Positions 1-11,900 of a stretch of DNA of 58,887 bases are shown one piece after another (the first letter of the stretch is position 1; every line of letters begins with the position of its first letter). Origin of the DNA: Legionellaceae bacterium (GTDB taxonomy: Bacteria > Pseudomonadota > Gammaproteobacteria > Legionellales > Legionellaceae). The stretch is from the NCBI GenBank assembly GCA_029210265.1, contig JARGNP010000014.1, positions 1 to 58,887 of the forward strand. Direction: 5' to 3'. Under the pieces are notes generated by a model. That model saw only the letters and a program-made list of their open reading frames with translations. It searched no databases and had not been told where the DNA came from. The position numbers were made by a program, and so were the translations under genes.

Positions 1-2
1 TG

Positions 3-339
3 GAACATCGTTCTATTTTTAACGGTGATGGATGCGTGCAACTGCGTTTTTTAGGATGATGGATTTTCTAGCGATGCGGTGATAGTTCAGCAAGTAACCG
101 AGCAAGTAACCGAACAAGTAATGCGTTTATTGGAGGCTGTAGCTCAAGAACCTTTAAGTACGAAAACCCTTCTCGAAGCATTATCATTGAATCATCGGCC
201 AACATTCATACAAAACTATTTACAACCCGCATTAGATTTAATGGCTGTTGAAATGACTCAACCGGATTCGCCCCGCAGCCCAACCCAAAAATACCGAATA
301 ACTAATTTAGGCAAGCAAATGCTCGCCCATAAGAAATAA
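3..339 (+). pseudogene. Remnant of a Fic-family protein gene
   Basis: The frame open from position 3 reads EHRSIFNGDGCVQLRFLG before a TGA at 57-59. This resembles a decayed Fic active-site motif (HPFxDGNGRxxR). The frame open from 55, with a possible GTG start at 79, then gives about 86 residues: a QVTEQVTEQV repeat, a winged-helix-like segment (HRPTFIQNYLQPALDL) and a YRITNLGKQML end. That tail is typical of the C-terminus of many Fic and AlbA_2-type proteins. The two halves are in different frames and the intervening sequence is missing, so I read this as a deleted, frameshifted gene that begins upstream of the window. The 86-residue piece could still be translated, but with no catalytic part. 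Confidence 0.55.
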
Positions 340-352
340 TATCAATGAATTC

Positions 353-1699
353 TCATTTCGCAGTAACCCGATGATGTGCTCCTTGCCTTTGCTCTTCTAT
401 TTGAATGATTTCGACAGGCGTAGAAGTTGTAAATCTTAACTTACGATCAATCCATCCTAATTGTTTAAATATATCAAGCACGTAATCTGTTTTTAAAGTA
501 AATGCATGATGGAGAATATGTTCTAAATTTTCATCGGCAGATAAGTCTGTATCTATCTCAAGTGTAGGGTATGAAAAGAAACTATAAACTCCAAACCATG
601 CCTCGTTGTTTTTTTGATTATAAACATCAAATTTGTAACTAAAATCTTTTAATAACTGAGTATGTGTATTTTGTTTTCCGCTTTCATTGGTTGGTGATAG
701 CAGCTCGAATTTTTCATGAATAAATTCTAAAGCATGATCCGCGAGTTTTGTATGCATATCTTCAGAAGGGTGAATCTCATCCCAAAACATATAACCGTCT
801 GATGAGCCATCATGAGCTTTTGATCGAAGCGCGCGTGACTGCGTGTAGTATTTTTTCATTTTGCTGCTATCAAAACCATGGTCAACTGGATTCGTATATA
901 TGGTTGTAAAATGCTCACTGACATCGAACATTTCAATTTGACAAGAGTGTTGAAATTCTCTTTGAACGCTTTGCAATGCAGCGGTTAATTTTTGATTGTA
1001 TAGCGCAGACATGTTTTTAGCGTTGTCCCGGAGTGTTTTTGTCTTATTGTGGTAATAAGGCGTGAGCGATAAATCAGGTAAATTAAATAAAGCAAAATTC
1101 CGGTAACCATGTTTTATGAGTTTCTTTAAGTTACTTACTCGGCTAGCAATAGAGCGATCAATCGCTATCGTGTTAGGCTCTGAATTTACCGTAATTAAAT
1201 CATTCGCGCCAGACCATTCAAAAACGAGTGTATGGGATTTATGTTCGGAATTTAGCTTGTGTTTAATATCATCCTTGAGTAAAAATGCTCTTTTTTCACT
1301 AAGGTTTGAGACCATGAGGCGTGCTAATTCTGCATTTACCTCTCCCGGCCAAGCAGGTTGATTCCCATAATTGTGCGACGTTAGGCCACCTTCAGCATAG
1401 CTGCGCAGTAAAAAATTATCTTCAAACATGACTTTTGTATCATCATCTAACGCATGATGTTGTGTGTGTCTTTCTTCGCCGATAGGAGGCTCATTGTGTG
1501 AGTAAATTCTATGCAAGCGCTCAGCAATCGTATCTATCCAGTTATAACCATTCGTAAAGCGTCCAAAAGGTGATCTTTTCGCTTCTAAGCCGGAGAAGGT
1601 TCTCATTGGAATTAATCCAAGCCCATGGCGTTTAGCAAGTGTGCCTCGATCTGATAAGCTATCGCCCATAATAATTAAGTGATTGATTTTAGATTTCAT
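353..1699 (-). CDS. GDSL/SGNH-family hydrolase, putative lipase or acyltransferase
   Basis: The protein begins MKSKINHLIIMGDSLSDRG: block I of the GDSL/SGNH family with the nucleophilic Ser, within the first 20 residues. It also has RFTNGYNW, the SGANDL block (GxND) near the middle, and WDEIHPSEDMH, which supplies the catalytic Asp and His. The whole triad is therefore visible. The family includes Legionella PlaA/PlaC/PlaD phospholipases and acyltransferases; the substrate cannot be read here. There is no signal peptide, so export would need a dedicated system. I chose ATG 1699 because AAGAGAT lies before it; a TTG at 1720 would add seven residues. Last gene of a three-gene operon; the stop of the J-domain gene is 21 bases upstream. 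About 100 C-terminal residues after block V have no assignment. Confidence 0.75.
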   Translation of the reverse strand: MKSKINHLIIMGDSLSDRGTLAKRHGLGLIPMRTFSGLEAKRSPFGRFTNGYNWIDTIAERLHRIYSHNEPPIGEERHTQHHALDDDTKVMFEDNFLLRSYAEGGLTSHNYGNQPAWPGEVNAELARLMVSNLSEKRAFLLKDDIKHKLNSEHKSHTLVFEWSGANDLITVNSEPNTIAIDRSIASRVSNLKKLIKHGYRNFALFNLPDLSLTPYYHNKTKTLRDNAKNMSALYNQKLTAALQSVQREFQHSCQIEMFDVSEHFTTIYTNPVDHGFDSSKMKKYYTQSRALRSKAHDGSSDGYMFWDEIHPSEDMHTKLADHALEFIHEKFELLSPTNESGKQNTHTQLLKDFSYKFDVYNQKNNEAWFGVYSFFSYPTLEIDTDLSADENLEHILHHAFTLKTDYVLDIFKQLGWIDRKLRFTTSTPVEIIQIEEQRQGAHHRVTAK

Positions 1700-1720
1700 A
1701 ATAAGATCTCTTGAGGTCAA

Positions 1721-3415
1721 TTACATGTGATAAATTGAGTGTGGATAAAAAGGTTTATGTGGTGATTTATGTTCAACCTCATGCGTCTCGTGAAGTGCTT
1801 TTTCTATTTGATCAACTTTTTTAATGCTTGCTGTCTTAAAAAAGTGAAGTTTGTTTATTTGATCATAATTCTCTGATATGAATATTTTTCTAAGATCGTA
1901 AATCGCTGTTAAAACATTTTCGATAAATACAGAGTATGTATTACGATGTTTCGATAACTCTTCGTCATAAATGTGAAGTTTGTTTATAAAGCTTTCTTTA
2001 AATTTATAAAATGCCTCTGCGCGCTCAGCTTCACTCAGCTGCCAAAAATCGTATAGTTCTTTTTTGAGTTCAATGGCAAGGCAAAAGCATAATTTGGTTT
2101 TTTCTGTGGCTTGCTCTGCATATGTTGCATTCCATGTTTCAGAATAGCCAATGAGTAGCCCATGAATAAATAATTGATTAATTGCATGCTCAAGTGGTTT
2201 TGTTGTATCACTTATGTCTGTTTGAAAGGCTATTTTGAAACTTTCATCATAGTTTTCTTTAACTCTAAATAGAGGATAAGCGGAGGCTTTGATTAAGTCT
2301 CGTGTACTTAATGTTTTTAAAATGTCGTCATTATAAAAATTTGATTCGTGCAGCAGTGTCATATTAGACATGAAAAAATGACAATCTTTCCCGATTGCGA
2401 TACATTTTAAAAAATTATCTTGATTCAGTAAGTTAGTTCTATTTAGCGAGTAGAGCGCAGATTTAATACTTTCTATATGATCAAAATTTTCGATGAGTAA
2501 GTTAAAGTTATCTTGCGTTAGCAAATGAGCCGACAGCAATTCTTTGGTTGCATCATCCAATGCACTAAAATAAGTATTTTTATAAAAACTGGTGTGACTA
2601 AAGTCTAATTTTTGTTCATAAAAATCACTCACCCATGGCGTTACACTATGGTTTACGCAGGCAATGGTTCGTTCTATATTTTCAGGGGTTAATAATTGAG
2701 CTTTGTTTAACGTTTCAAGATAACCAATAAAATCTATATCAGGCATGAATTCGATCATTTTTTTTAATATGACGATCCCACCCATATGTCGAACCAGCTC
2801 AATCAAGGTTGTGTCTTGGAGTTCTGTTAAGCCAAGGCTGTAGTCATAGAGTTCTCTCTTGGCATAGGGCGGCCTTTCAAGTAGTTGTAGTATGCAGTGA
2901 ATTTTATCCATATTATCTTTAAAGAAGCTGTACTGCTTGATTGTGTCCGATGGAACATACCAACGCGTTAACACACCGTTCTCAACTTCAAAAGTTCTAA
3001 GCTCGCCTTGGAGTCTGCTACTTATATGATTAAGTTTATCTCGCATAAAATAGACGGTGAACATGCGCTCTTCGAGCGGTTTATCGAAATAGCTGAGGTC
3101 GTAATATAAAATCTCCTCGGGAGCAAAGGCTATTTCAATGTATTTATAGTTACTGTAACTGAATGGATTTTCAAGCATCGTGAAGTGCACGGTTTTATGA
3201 TTAAACTTGATTGGGTAACGGTTCCACCAAAGGCCGGAGTCTTCGCGCTCATTTAAACGTAGTAACTCCTGATAGGCCGTCGTTAATTGGTTAAAAGCAT
3301 CGGCACTGCCACCTTTGTCGGGGTGTGCTAAGAGAGCCTTTTTTTTATAAGCGGCTTTTATTTCTTTTTCTGAAGCATGTTCAGAAACGCCTAATATCGT
3401 ATGGTGCTCTGTCAT
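1721..3415 (-). CDS. J-domain (DnaJ N-terminal) protein, effector-like
   Basis: Residues 1-60 form a J domain: YxxLGV-like HHTILGVSEHASEKEIKAAYKK, then the diagnostic HPD in LLAHPDKGG. The remaining roughly 500 residues are helical-looking and show no G/F linker, zinc-finger or substrate-binding domain of a housekeeping DnaJ, so this is a J domain fused to an unknown body. J domains recruit Hsp70; in an intracellular bacterium the partner could be bacterial DnaK or a host Hsp70 (inference). The ATG overlaps the TGA of the upstream LRR gene (ATGA, 3412-3415), which implies translational coupling. No signal peptide or membrane segment is seen. Confidence 0.7.
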   Translation of the reverse strand: MTEHHTILGVSEHASEKEIKAAYKKKALLAHPDKGGSADAFNQLTTAYQELLRLNEREDSGLWWNRYPIKFNHKTVHFTMLENPFSYSNYKYIEIAFAPEEILYYDLSYFDKPLEERMFTVYFMRDKLNHISSRLQGELRTFEVENGVLTRWYVPSDTIKQYSFFKDNMDKIHCILQLLERPPYAKRELYDYSLGLTELQDTTLIELVRHMGGIVILKKMIEFMPDIDFIGYLETLNKAQLLTPENIERTIACVNHSVTPWVSDFYEQKLDFSHTSFYKNTYFSALDDATKELLSAHLLTQDNFNLLIENFDHIESIKSALYSLNRTNLLNQDNFLKCIAIGKDCHFFMSNMTLLHESNFYNDDILKTLSTRDLIKASAYPLFRVKENYDESFKIAFQTDISDTTKPLEHAINQLFIHGLLIGYSETWNATYAEQATEKTKLCFCLAIELKKELYDFWQLSEAERAEAFYKFKESFINKLHIYDEELSKHRNTYSVFIENVLTAIYDLRKIFISENYDQINKLHFFKTASIKKVDQIEKALHETHEVEHKSPHKPFYPHSIYHM

Positions 3416-5814
3416 GATTGTTGATGTCCTGCAAAAAGAACCCTTTGAGAATTGTCGTCACGGGGTGCTGCTTCGCGACCCCGGGCCGTTTGAGATGGAT
3501 CCATTTTTTCAGAAAATAAAGAGAGTGCGGCCAGGCGTCTTGCAAAGCCTCCGTTTGGGTTGGTTTCTACATGCGCATTCAGCTGAACTAAGACATCATC
3601 TGAATTGATCAGTTGGTTTGATGGGGGCGTGGGGGTACTGCTTGCACTACCCTCGGCTATTTCATGGTTTAGATCCGTCACAACATTCAAATGATCATAG
3701 CGCCACTGAATCATGTAGATGAGCGCCCAAGAAGGGCTATTCTCCATGGTGTAGTCGCTAAGTAGCACGTGCGCAAAGTTTAAGAGTTTATCATGTTTGT
3801 TTGCTTCATCACGATAGCTATCAAGCCAATAAATACGGCATCGATGATTATACGCTGTTGTCGGTGTGTCCGTAGAAATGCTTAAATTCATCGTCAAAGT
3901 AGCTTCTTTAATAAACTTACTTAAGAAAGAATTAATATCCTTATACTTTCGCTTATAAAATTCATTAGAACTGAAGTCGATATAGGATATTTTAGATTTT
4001 TTTAAAGTTTCAATTGCGCCAGCCAAATTTTCCAGCATACTTGCTTCTTTAGCAAAACCATTGTGCGTGAGTATGAGTCTGGTGACATCAGTTGGGATGG
4101 CGCTAAACAGCTCCTTTAACTGTGCTTTGGATAGCCAGCCTAAACGTGCATAGCTTAAGTCCAGGGTGGTATTTAAAGGTGAATGATATTTATTACGGTT
4201 ATCCTCTGTAAAAAGGTCTATTCGCTTGCGAGCTTTTAGAAGTATTGCATTTTTTTTGGAATGGGTAACACTATTAGCTTCGAGGGGGCCAACAAGCAAT
4301 TGCATAAGCTCTCCTCGACGCGTTATAAATTCACTGTTGCATGGTACAGCCGCAAAAAGATGTTGACTGTCTTTTTCACTCATGCCTCTACTAGCTAATG
4401 CATCCAGTTCATGTTGTTGAATATTTTTCTGATATTTGATTTGATGAAACGGTGTAAAGCCTAGTTTTTCACCTCGATTGCCGTCGACAAAAATAACCTT
4501 CTTGTCTTGCCTTAGATACAGTTCTTCCGTTTCAAATTCGATGATTGTGTTGGGTAATACGGCTAATTTATCATTAAGCTCGGTAAAAGGTAGCTGATTA
4601 AAGCCATTTTCGCTCAATTCAACCGTCACCCATTCAGGAAATCCTATAAAAAATTTCTCCAGATTTTCAACAGATAACGAGGCGAGTTTATTGCCTTTGA
4701 GAATAAGCTTAGTAACGCTCTGAGGAATGGAACGCCATAGTTGCGTTATAAAATCATGGGCGTTTTCTGCGATCGGTACGCGATGCATTTCAATAGCCCA
4801 TTTATGTAAGTTACGTCGGCTTAAGTTAATTGTTTTAATCATGTTGGGGTAAATTCGAGGTAGACCTTTGTGTGGCCTAAGTTCGATTTGTACTGCTCTG
4901 TTGGGATCTGCCTCCATATACCGTCCAAAGAGATTGGTAAAATAGAAGACATTGTCTTTCGTGATGGTTCTGTCACGTACATTTAAAAGTTGGTTAGCGG
5001 GATAAGGGCTACTCATATCCAATGTACTGACTATGTTTGTAAAATATAACGGGGAAGAAGCCGGATGCCTATGCGGATTGTTTTCTGGGTAGGTGCTTGG
5101 CTCCATAATACGTCTTTCTTCTTTCACATTATCTAATTTTATGGTGTGCAGTGTCGGAGGCAGGTGTCCTTTAATCCATTGATTTAAGTCCTGGCCTTTC
5201 GTAGCAAAATCGCCATGATTAAGAGCTAAATAGGTTAAAGGTTTTTCTTCTAAGATTTTAATAATAGCTTTTAGATTGTCATACCTTGTTTGTTGATGTT
5301 GATCGGTTTGTCGCGGCACTCTGGCCGGTTCGGTAAACAGAATACTTTGACTCAGATCTAATTCAGTAATTTGCTCAGGTAAGTTGTCAAAAAAATTTAA
5401 AATGTCGTTAAGAAAATCAGCAGGCCTTGGAGGTGCGGGCTGTCTTCTGACCGCGCCGATTAGCCATCGATTAATCGTGTAATCGTCGTCATTGGTTTCG
5501 TTGAACCACTGAGTAAAGTCACCTTCATCAATGCTGATGCGTTTAATTTTTTTAGGCAGATGCTCTTTAAGCAAATCAATAAACGGTTGCGACAAAAGAA
5601 CTTCTTCATTTGGGGCTGTATTACTGCCGACCATATGATTCAGTTTTATAAATAATTGGGTTTCATGTTCATTTTTAGGATCGAGAAATCGAGCTTTTAC
5701 AGTAGCATCTAATCTATCGGTACGGGTTGGAATATATATAATCATAGCGTTAAAAAAAACCTCGGCCTCATGCGTTTGGCGGTCAGTATATCGAGAAGTG
5801 TTTATTTTGTCCAT
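3412..5814 (-). CDS. Leucine-rich-repeat protein, effector-like (800 aa)
   Basis: Several irregular LRR-type strands are visible: ITELDLSQSILF, LTYLALNHGDF, LHTIKLDNV, VTKLILKGNKLASLS, WVTVELSENGFNQLP, NTTLDLSYARLGWLS, VTRLILTHNGFA and ISYIDFSSNEF. They are spread along the protein between non-repeat stretches, as in Legionella LRR effectors rather than compact LRR proteins. No secretion signal or membrane segment is seen. The C-terminal 100 residues are polar and end in a low-complexity tail (SASSTPTPP, then an RGREAAPRDD stretch). First gene of an operon with the J-domain and GDSL genes, divergent from the Rhs gene over a 130-base spacer. The function is probably protein binding; the ligand is unknown. 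Confidence 0.65.
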   Translation of the reverse strand: MDKINTSRYTDRQTHEAEVFFNAMIIYIPTRTDRLDATVKARFLDPKNEHETQLFIKLNHMVGSNTAPNEEVLLSQPFIDLLKEHLPKKIKRISIDEGDFTQWFNETNDDDYTINRWLIGAVRRQPAPPRPADFLNDILNFFDNLPEQITELDLSQSILFTEPARVPRQTDQHQQTRYDNLKAIIKILEEKPLTYLALNHGDFATKGQDLNQWIKGHLPPTLHTIKLDNVKEERRIMEPSTYPENNPHRHPASSPLYFTNIVSTLDMSSPYPANQLLNVRDRTITKDNVFYFTNLFGRYMEADPNRAVQIELRPHKGLPRIYPNMIKTINLSRRNLHKWAIEMHRVPIAENAHDFITQLWRSIPQSVTKLILKGNKLASLSVENLEKFFIGFPEWVTVELSENGFNQLPFTELNDKLAVLPNTIIEFETEELYLRQDKKVIFVDGNRGEKLGFTPFHQIKYQKNIQQHELDALASRGMSEKDSQHLFAAVPCNSEFITRRGELMQLLVGPLEANSVTHSKKNAILLKARKRIDLFTEDNRNKYHSPLNTTLDLSYARLGWLSKAQLKELFSAIPTDVTRLILTHNGFAKEASMLENLAGAIETLKKSKISYIDFSSNEFYKRKYKDINSFLSKFIKEATLTMNLSISTDTPTTAYNHRCRIYWLDSYRDEANKHDKLLNFAHVLLSDYTMENSPSWALIYMIQWRYDHLNVVTDLNHEIAEGSASSTPTPPSNQLINSDDVLVQLNAHVETNPNGGFARRLAALSLFSEKMDPSQTARGREAAPRDDNSQRVLFAGHQQS

Positions 5815-5944
5815 GTTTGCTTTATAAGTTTCAGTAAAGTTAAATTCAGCTCATTAAATCTTGATTTAAACAGAGGTTGCCGGTATTATGTGGCGCACTA
5901 TGTCCTAAGTGTGGACAGCAGTGAATTAAAGGAGTTTTTGTTTA

Positions 5945-8900
5945 ATGTTCACCTTACCGTTTAAACCCTATTCTAATTTTTCTTATGGTATGCATGGCAG
6001 TATGATGGAGGCATTGCCTACTTGGGGTGGTGGTGCGCAAGGGTCAGGCCAACTTTTTTTGGCTTTAAATACGTTTAACGGTAATTTTTTTATTAAAACA
6101 ACGCCCTTATTGATTGAGGATTTAGGCGGTCCGATTGATTTGAGCTATTGTTTTAATTCACGCACTCCTGACTTTCGCTCTAAGTGGCATTTATCGTGCT
6201 TAAGTGAAATTGTAGAGCAAGGCGCAAGCTCTATTACCATCATTGAGTTTGATGGCTCCGAAGTAACATATAGTCAAAGAGAGAGAAACGTACCTATTTT
6301 TTCTGCACCTAAAAATTCGCCACATGCAGGTGCTGTGTGTCACCAAAAAGATAATGATGGTTTTGAATGGTTTCATCCGAGTTCAGGTGATAAAAGAACG
6401 TACTGTTCACGCGGTTATTTGTTAGAAACAAGTAATGCTCAAGGTCACGTTCTAAAATACACCTATGACGTATTTTTTTTAGATTCACTTTTAGCATGCA
6501 TTACTTCAAGTTCAGGTCATGAATATCATTTTTCGTGGAAAACTCAACATGAGTGCGACATCACATTAAAAAGCCATCAGCATAAAACGGAGAAATTATT
6601 AGCGAGTTATACCTTTCGTGATACCGATAGGCAACAGCTTGCCAAAATTGAAATTAAAAAAGGCCCTGGTTTCTATGCGACTAAATTATCTTATGAACAT
6701 GATTTATTATCCGGGATTATTCAGGATGATGGCACGAGCATTCAGCTGGGGTTTAATCCTGGGTATCAATTAGTAAAGCTCGCTTTGGGCGATGGGGCTT
6801 CGTACGGTATCTTTGCACCATTCATGCCAGATGCTCCTCTTGTTATTCGAGCAGAAGGCGTAGAAAACAAGGCCGATTTTAACTTTAGACATGATGAGAA
6901 TGGACGATACGACCGCGTATCGTATCATGTGCCTGATGATTTAGGCGTAGACGCGATGGTAGAGTCGACCGCTTTTATGTGGGATGACGAAGGCGATGGC
7001 GTATTAAAAAGAATACTCCGCATGGACAACAGCTATCGCGATCTGAGCTATGATTTAGAAGGTCACATCATTGAAATTTCTGAGTTTGATGCCTCGAATA
7101 CTTGCCTAACGTGTAAAACTTTTGGGTACTCAGCGCAGGGCGTTTTAATTGCTACATCAGATTTACATATTCAAGAAAATTACGAACTAGAAACAACACA
7201 TTTTATTTATGATTTTAAAGCTGATAATACACGAGATTTAACGTTTGTGGTGCGTCCTGGTGGGAATGTTGAATATTTTACGTATGATGAACATCGTTTA
7301 CTTGATAAGCATTATCAATATTTTAGTTTATTTGATGGTGCACCCACGCTCAATGCACTTCGTGATTGGCAATCAGCATTAACGCCAGCTCAACAGCAAA
7401 ACGTTTTGCTTACGTTACATGAGCATAATGAACGCGGTCAAGTGATAGCAAAAAGTACGTATCAAAATACCGATGCAGCAACAATCTATCAACAAACTTT
7501 CAGTAAAACCATGACGGGTGCTTTATTAACTCATCGTCGTATGAACTCAGTGAACGAGCTGATGCTTGAAGTATATGAACGGGATGCCATTGACCGTGTT
7601 ACTTTACATAAAACGCCCTTGTCAGAAGAAACGAATACAAGCTATAGCAAACAAGCTGAAGTTAAAAAACTGCCTAATGGCTTAATCGTTACAGATAGTT
7701 ATAATTCATCTCATCAACTCGTGAGTCGCTTATATTCAAATGGACGTGAAGAAATACGTGAATACACTCCCAGTGGCCAATTAAGCTATTTAAAAACGAG
7801 CGAAGGATTAACGACGCATTATTTTTATAATAAAAAGGATGAGCTTGTTTATGAATTCAATGGAGCCGGGGAATTAACGGCTTATGCTCGTGATCATGTG
7901 AACCATGTTTTTAGCACGACTCGTTTTGCTGTTCGTTACGAAGAAGAGCACTCAGATATTACTTTAATTACTCAGTTTGCAAAGTCGCATTTAAATGATG
8001 CTAATAATCGTTGTCATCAACAAATCAAAGATTGTTTAGGTCGTATTGTCTTTGAATTAGAAACCTGTGATGAGCGTGGCTATGTTACTGTGGTTGAGTT
8101 TAAATATAACAGCTTGGGCGAAAAAACAGAGACCATTGCTTATGCTAATAGCTTAACCCCAGAAGAGGCAGGCGCTTTATTATTAAGCCACGCCATGCCT
8201 GAACATAGGAAAACAGCAAGCGACAGAACGTCTCGTCAAATTTTTCAGCATGGTAAACTAGTTGCTCAGATTGATGTTGCAGGGTATGTGGTTTTAAATC
8301 ATTATAACGGTGCAGGTTTAATCCATGAGTCAGTCATGATTAGTCAGCCGTTATCAACAACGGAGCAAGAAGCGTTAGGGGCTAACCCCACTATTTTACA
8401 GCTAGATGATCAAATTGGCGCGCGAACACTGTATTTTTATGATGTAGCAGGCAATCAGACGATGATGATTGACGCTTTAGGTTATGTTACAGCCTATGAA
8501 TATGATCTAAGCGGTCAAAAAAGCGGTCAACGTCGTTATGCGATCGCTTTGGATGTTGCTAATCTTACGGTAGATATTATACCCCAATTACCTGCTGAAA
8601 CCGATGAAGATGATCATATTATTTATATTTATGATCTGAATGGTCGCTGTATCCAAGAAAAACATCTTCATGAAGGTTATGAACTGATTAAGGCTTATGA
8701 CAAGCTTGGGCATGTTGTTTCAGAGGTGACGCAAGCGATAAACGATATCGATGGCGATAAAAATGGAGATACTTATCGCGCCAGTGAAACATCGTATAAT
8801 CAAATGGGTGAAAAGATACAAGGCATAAATCCCATGGTCATGGACACCCATTCAAATGAACGTTTTAAAAAAGATCATGTGGAGCATGTCACGCGAGATA

Positions 8901-11900
8901 AAAATGGTTTAGTCACAATTTCTTATAATGCTTTGAATGAGGCAACGTATTATTTTTACGGTGATCAAAATCGCTTAGCGTTTAATATATCACCAGCCGG
9001 TGTTGTCACGCGTTATGATTACAATGCTTTTGGTGAAGTTACTTGCCAAGCCGCGTCTACTCATGTCATCGAGTTGTCGGCCATTGAGAATTTTTGTTCT
9101 TTGGGCGGAAGAGCTTTTGAAGTGCTTATGGCGAGTCTTCGTGATAGTGATGGTGAGGAGCTTCATTTTGTAGGTGAGAGCACAGTTTATAATCCATTAG
9201 GCTTGGTGACTGAAATATGTGATGCAGATGGTTATCGGCATATTAAAACATACAATGCATTTAAAGAAATTAAATGTGAAAAACAACAGCGTGAAAAAGC
9301 GAGAGAAGATAGCCCCGCTTTATTTTTAGAAACACATTACATGTGGGAAAAGCGTGGCCTTATTATTAAAGCACTCACCAAATCGACAAACAGTATAAAA
9401 GCAAAAGAAGAAAATAAACAATATAACAATCCACGAGGCAACTGCACCTACAGCAAAAAAACCGATACAGCGGCTTATCATGAACGTTACGATTTACTGG
9501 GCCGTTTAATTCATCGGTCGATTGAAGATATTGATGTAAGAACGGGTGAAAGAAATTTAGTTGAGTTAGAACAAAAGCAGTGGGATGCTTTTTCTCGCGT
9601 GATTCACCACACGATGTTTGTGGACGATAATACACAACAATTGATTGTATATACACATAATAGAAAAGCTCGCAGCATGCTTAAAATGCAAGACGATGCT
9701 CATGAAACAACATACACCAATATTTTTGGTGACGTGATTTCTCACGCCAATGCAAAAAACTTTATCACGAAGTATTCACACAACGCTTTAGGTGACGTCT
9801 CGTCTAAATGTATTGTTTGGTCTAATCGTGAAATAACCATGCGTTTATCTAAAACATTTGATATGGCTGGACGTGTGACGCAATTAGTTGAAAATAATGC
9901 GTTAGAGCAAATATTTACGCGTAATCCAGATGGCTTTGTTATTAAAAAAGAAAGTCGTTCGCTGAATGATCATGGAACAAGGGTTGATACTTATAAAGTT
10001 GATGGCTTAGGTCGCACGGTGCAGCATATTAATCCTGAAGGTGGGATTTGTAATTATGAATACAGTGATGGTGGCCAGTTAGTATTATCTGTGATTGATC
10101 CGCATGGTTTAAATATTCAAACACACGCAATGTATAACGGATTAAAACAAAAAGTATTGGAGTCTTTATCGGATGGTCATGCCGCGCGTCGTTATGAAAC
10201 ACAGTTTAGACAAGATCATTTAGCGCGCTCTCATGCTAAAATTATCGATCCTCAAGGATTGGCTTTAACATCGAGCGTTGTTCGTAACCGAGCTGATCAT
10301 ATTATTCAATCCATCGATGGTAATGGACATGCGTCCTATCGTGTTTTAGATGGTTGTGGTAATCCAATATTAACCATCAGTGCCATGGGGATTGTTCAAG
10401 AATCGCGTTACAATCATGCCGGGCAAGTGACGTATGTGCGTCGTTATACACAAGCTTTAAATTCGGAGCAAATCAACCAGTTTTTTAATCAAAAGGATGT
10501 GATTAATACGAATTATAGAACTCAAAATTGGTCCGAACTTTTTGCTGTTTTGGAAAGCATAGCCCGTGTTGATGATAAGCAATTAAGTATTTCTTATCAT
10601 ACGAATGGCAAAAAATGCCAAGTTGTAAAACATTTTTATGACCATGAGCATGGTCAATCTAAGGTTTATAAGTATACCTATACGTATAGCGTGACGGGAA
10701 AAATGCTCAGTCAGAGGATGCAAAGCGACCATGAGCAAGCTAGGCAAACGTTTTATTTTTATGATGAGGCTGATAACCAAACCTTAATTATAAGCCCGCT
10801 CGGTTTGATTACTGAAAATATATTTAATCGAGATGGTAAAATTATCCATAGCATTGAATATGCTGAGCCGCTTGAAGATAAGCTCCATCAGCAATTAAAA
10901 CAGGGTGTTACAACAGATAGTACAGCTGTACTCAAGCATAAAATTAGAACGCATAAAACCAAACAGCTCACACAAAATCTACATGTGCATTATGTATTTG
11001 ACGCTTATCATAATCCAATATTTACCGTCGATAATAAAGGCTTAGTGAGCCGGTATTATTATGATAGCAATAATCATAAAGTAAAAACGATCCATTTTGC
11101 TCAGGCGTTTGATTTACATACTGAGGTTGATATCTCAAGTATTGATAATAAATTATTTAAGCACTACTCGTTAGATGCATTATCTGAAGCGGACAGGGTT
11201 TATCAAGATGTATTTGATAAGGCGGGCCGCTTAGTTCAAGAAGTTGATCCTCATGGTATGACCGATATTTTTGAGCGCGATGCAGCGGATTTAATTATTG
11301 CTCATACGGATAGGGCGGGTCAAAAAACAACGAACGAGTATGATTTAGCGAAACGTCGAATTGCCGAAATTTTACCTGAAGCGCCCGTAACCGATGTATT
11401 TATAGAAGGCGAGGGCGATGTAGCCCAACTCAATTTTAGCTCAACAAAACGTCGTGTTAAAAATACACAGCGGTTTGATAAGACGGATAAGGTGATCGCG
11501 AAGACTCATGATGTGGAGCATGATGCGCGTACGGTGAGGATTCATTACGATTTAGACGGGCGTTATACGGGCACTCAAGTTGACCAAGTAGAAGTGGATG
11601 ATAAAGAGAAAACACCCAAGCATATGATGGATCATCCAATCACGTATCAAACACTCAGCAGCTCGCTTGTGCTTCATGCGTCTGGCAAGCCGATGGTTGA
11701 AAAAGACGAAGAGGGTGCCTATAGCTTTAAAGTTTATGATGGCTTAGACAGGCTTCGTTATGAAATTAATGCAGTCGGTTTAGTGACCTCATATGAACGT
11801 GATGATTTTGGCAGTCCACTTAAAGCCACCGAGTATGCCACGGCTTTGGTATTTGAAGCAGACGATTTTCAGAGGTTTGTTCAAGAAGGCATTGAGGCGA

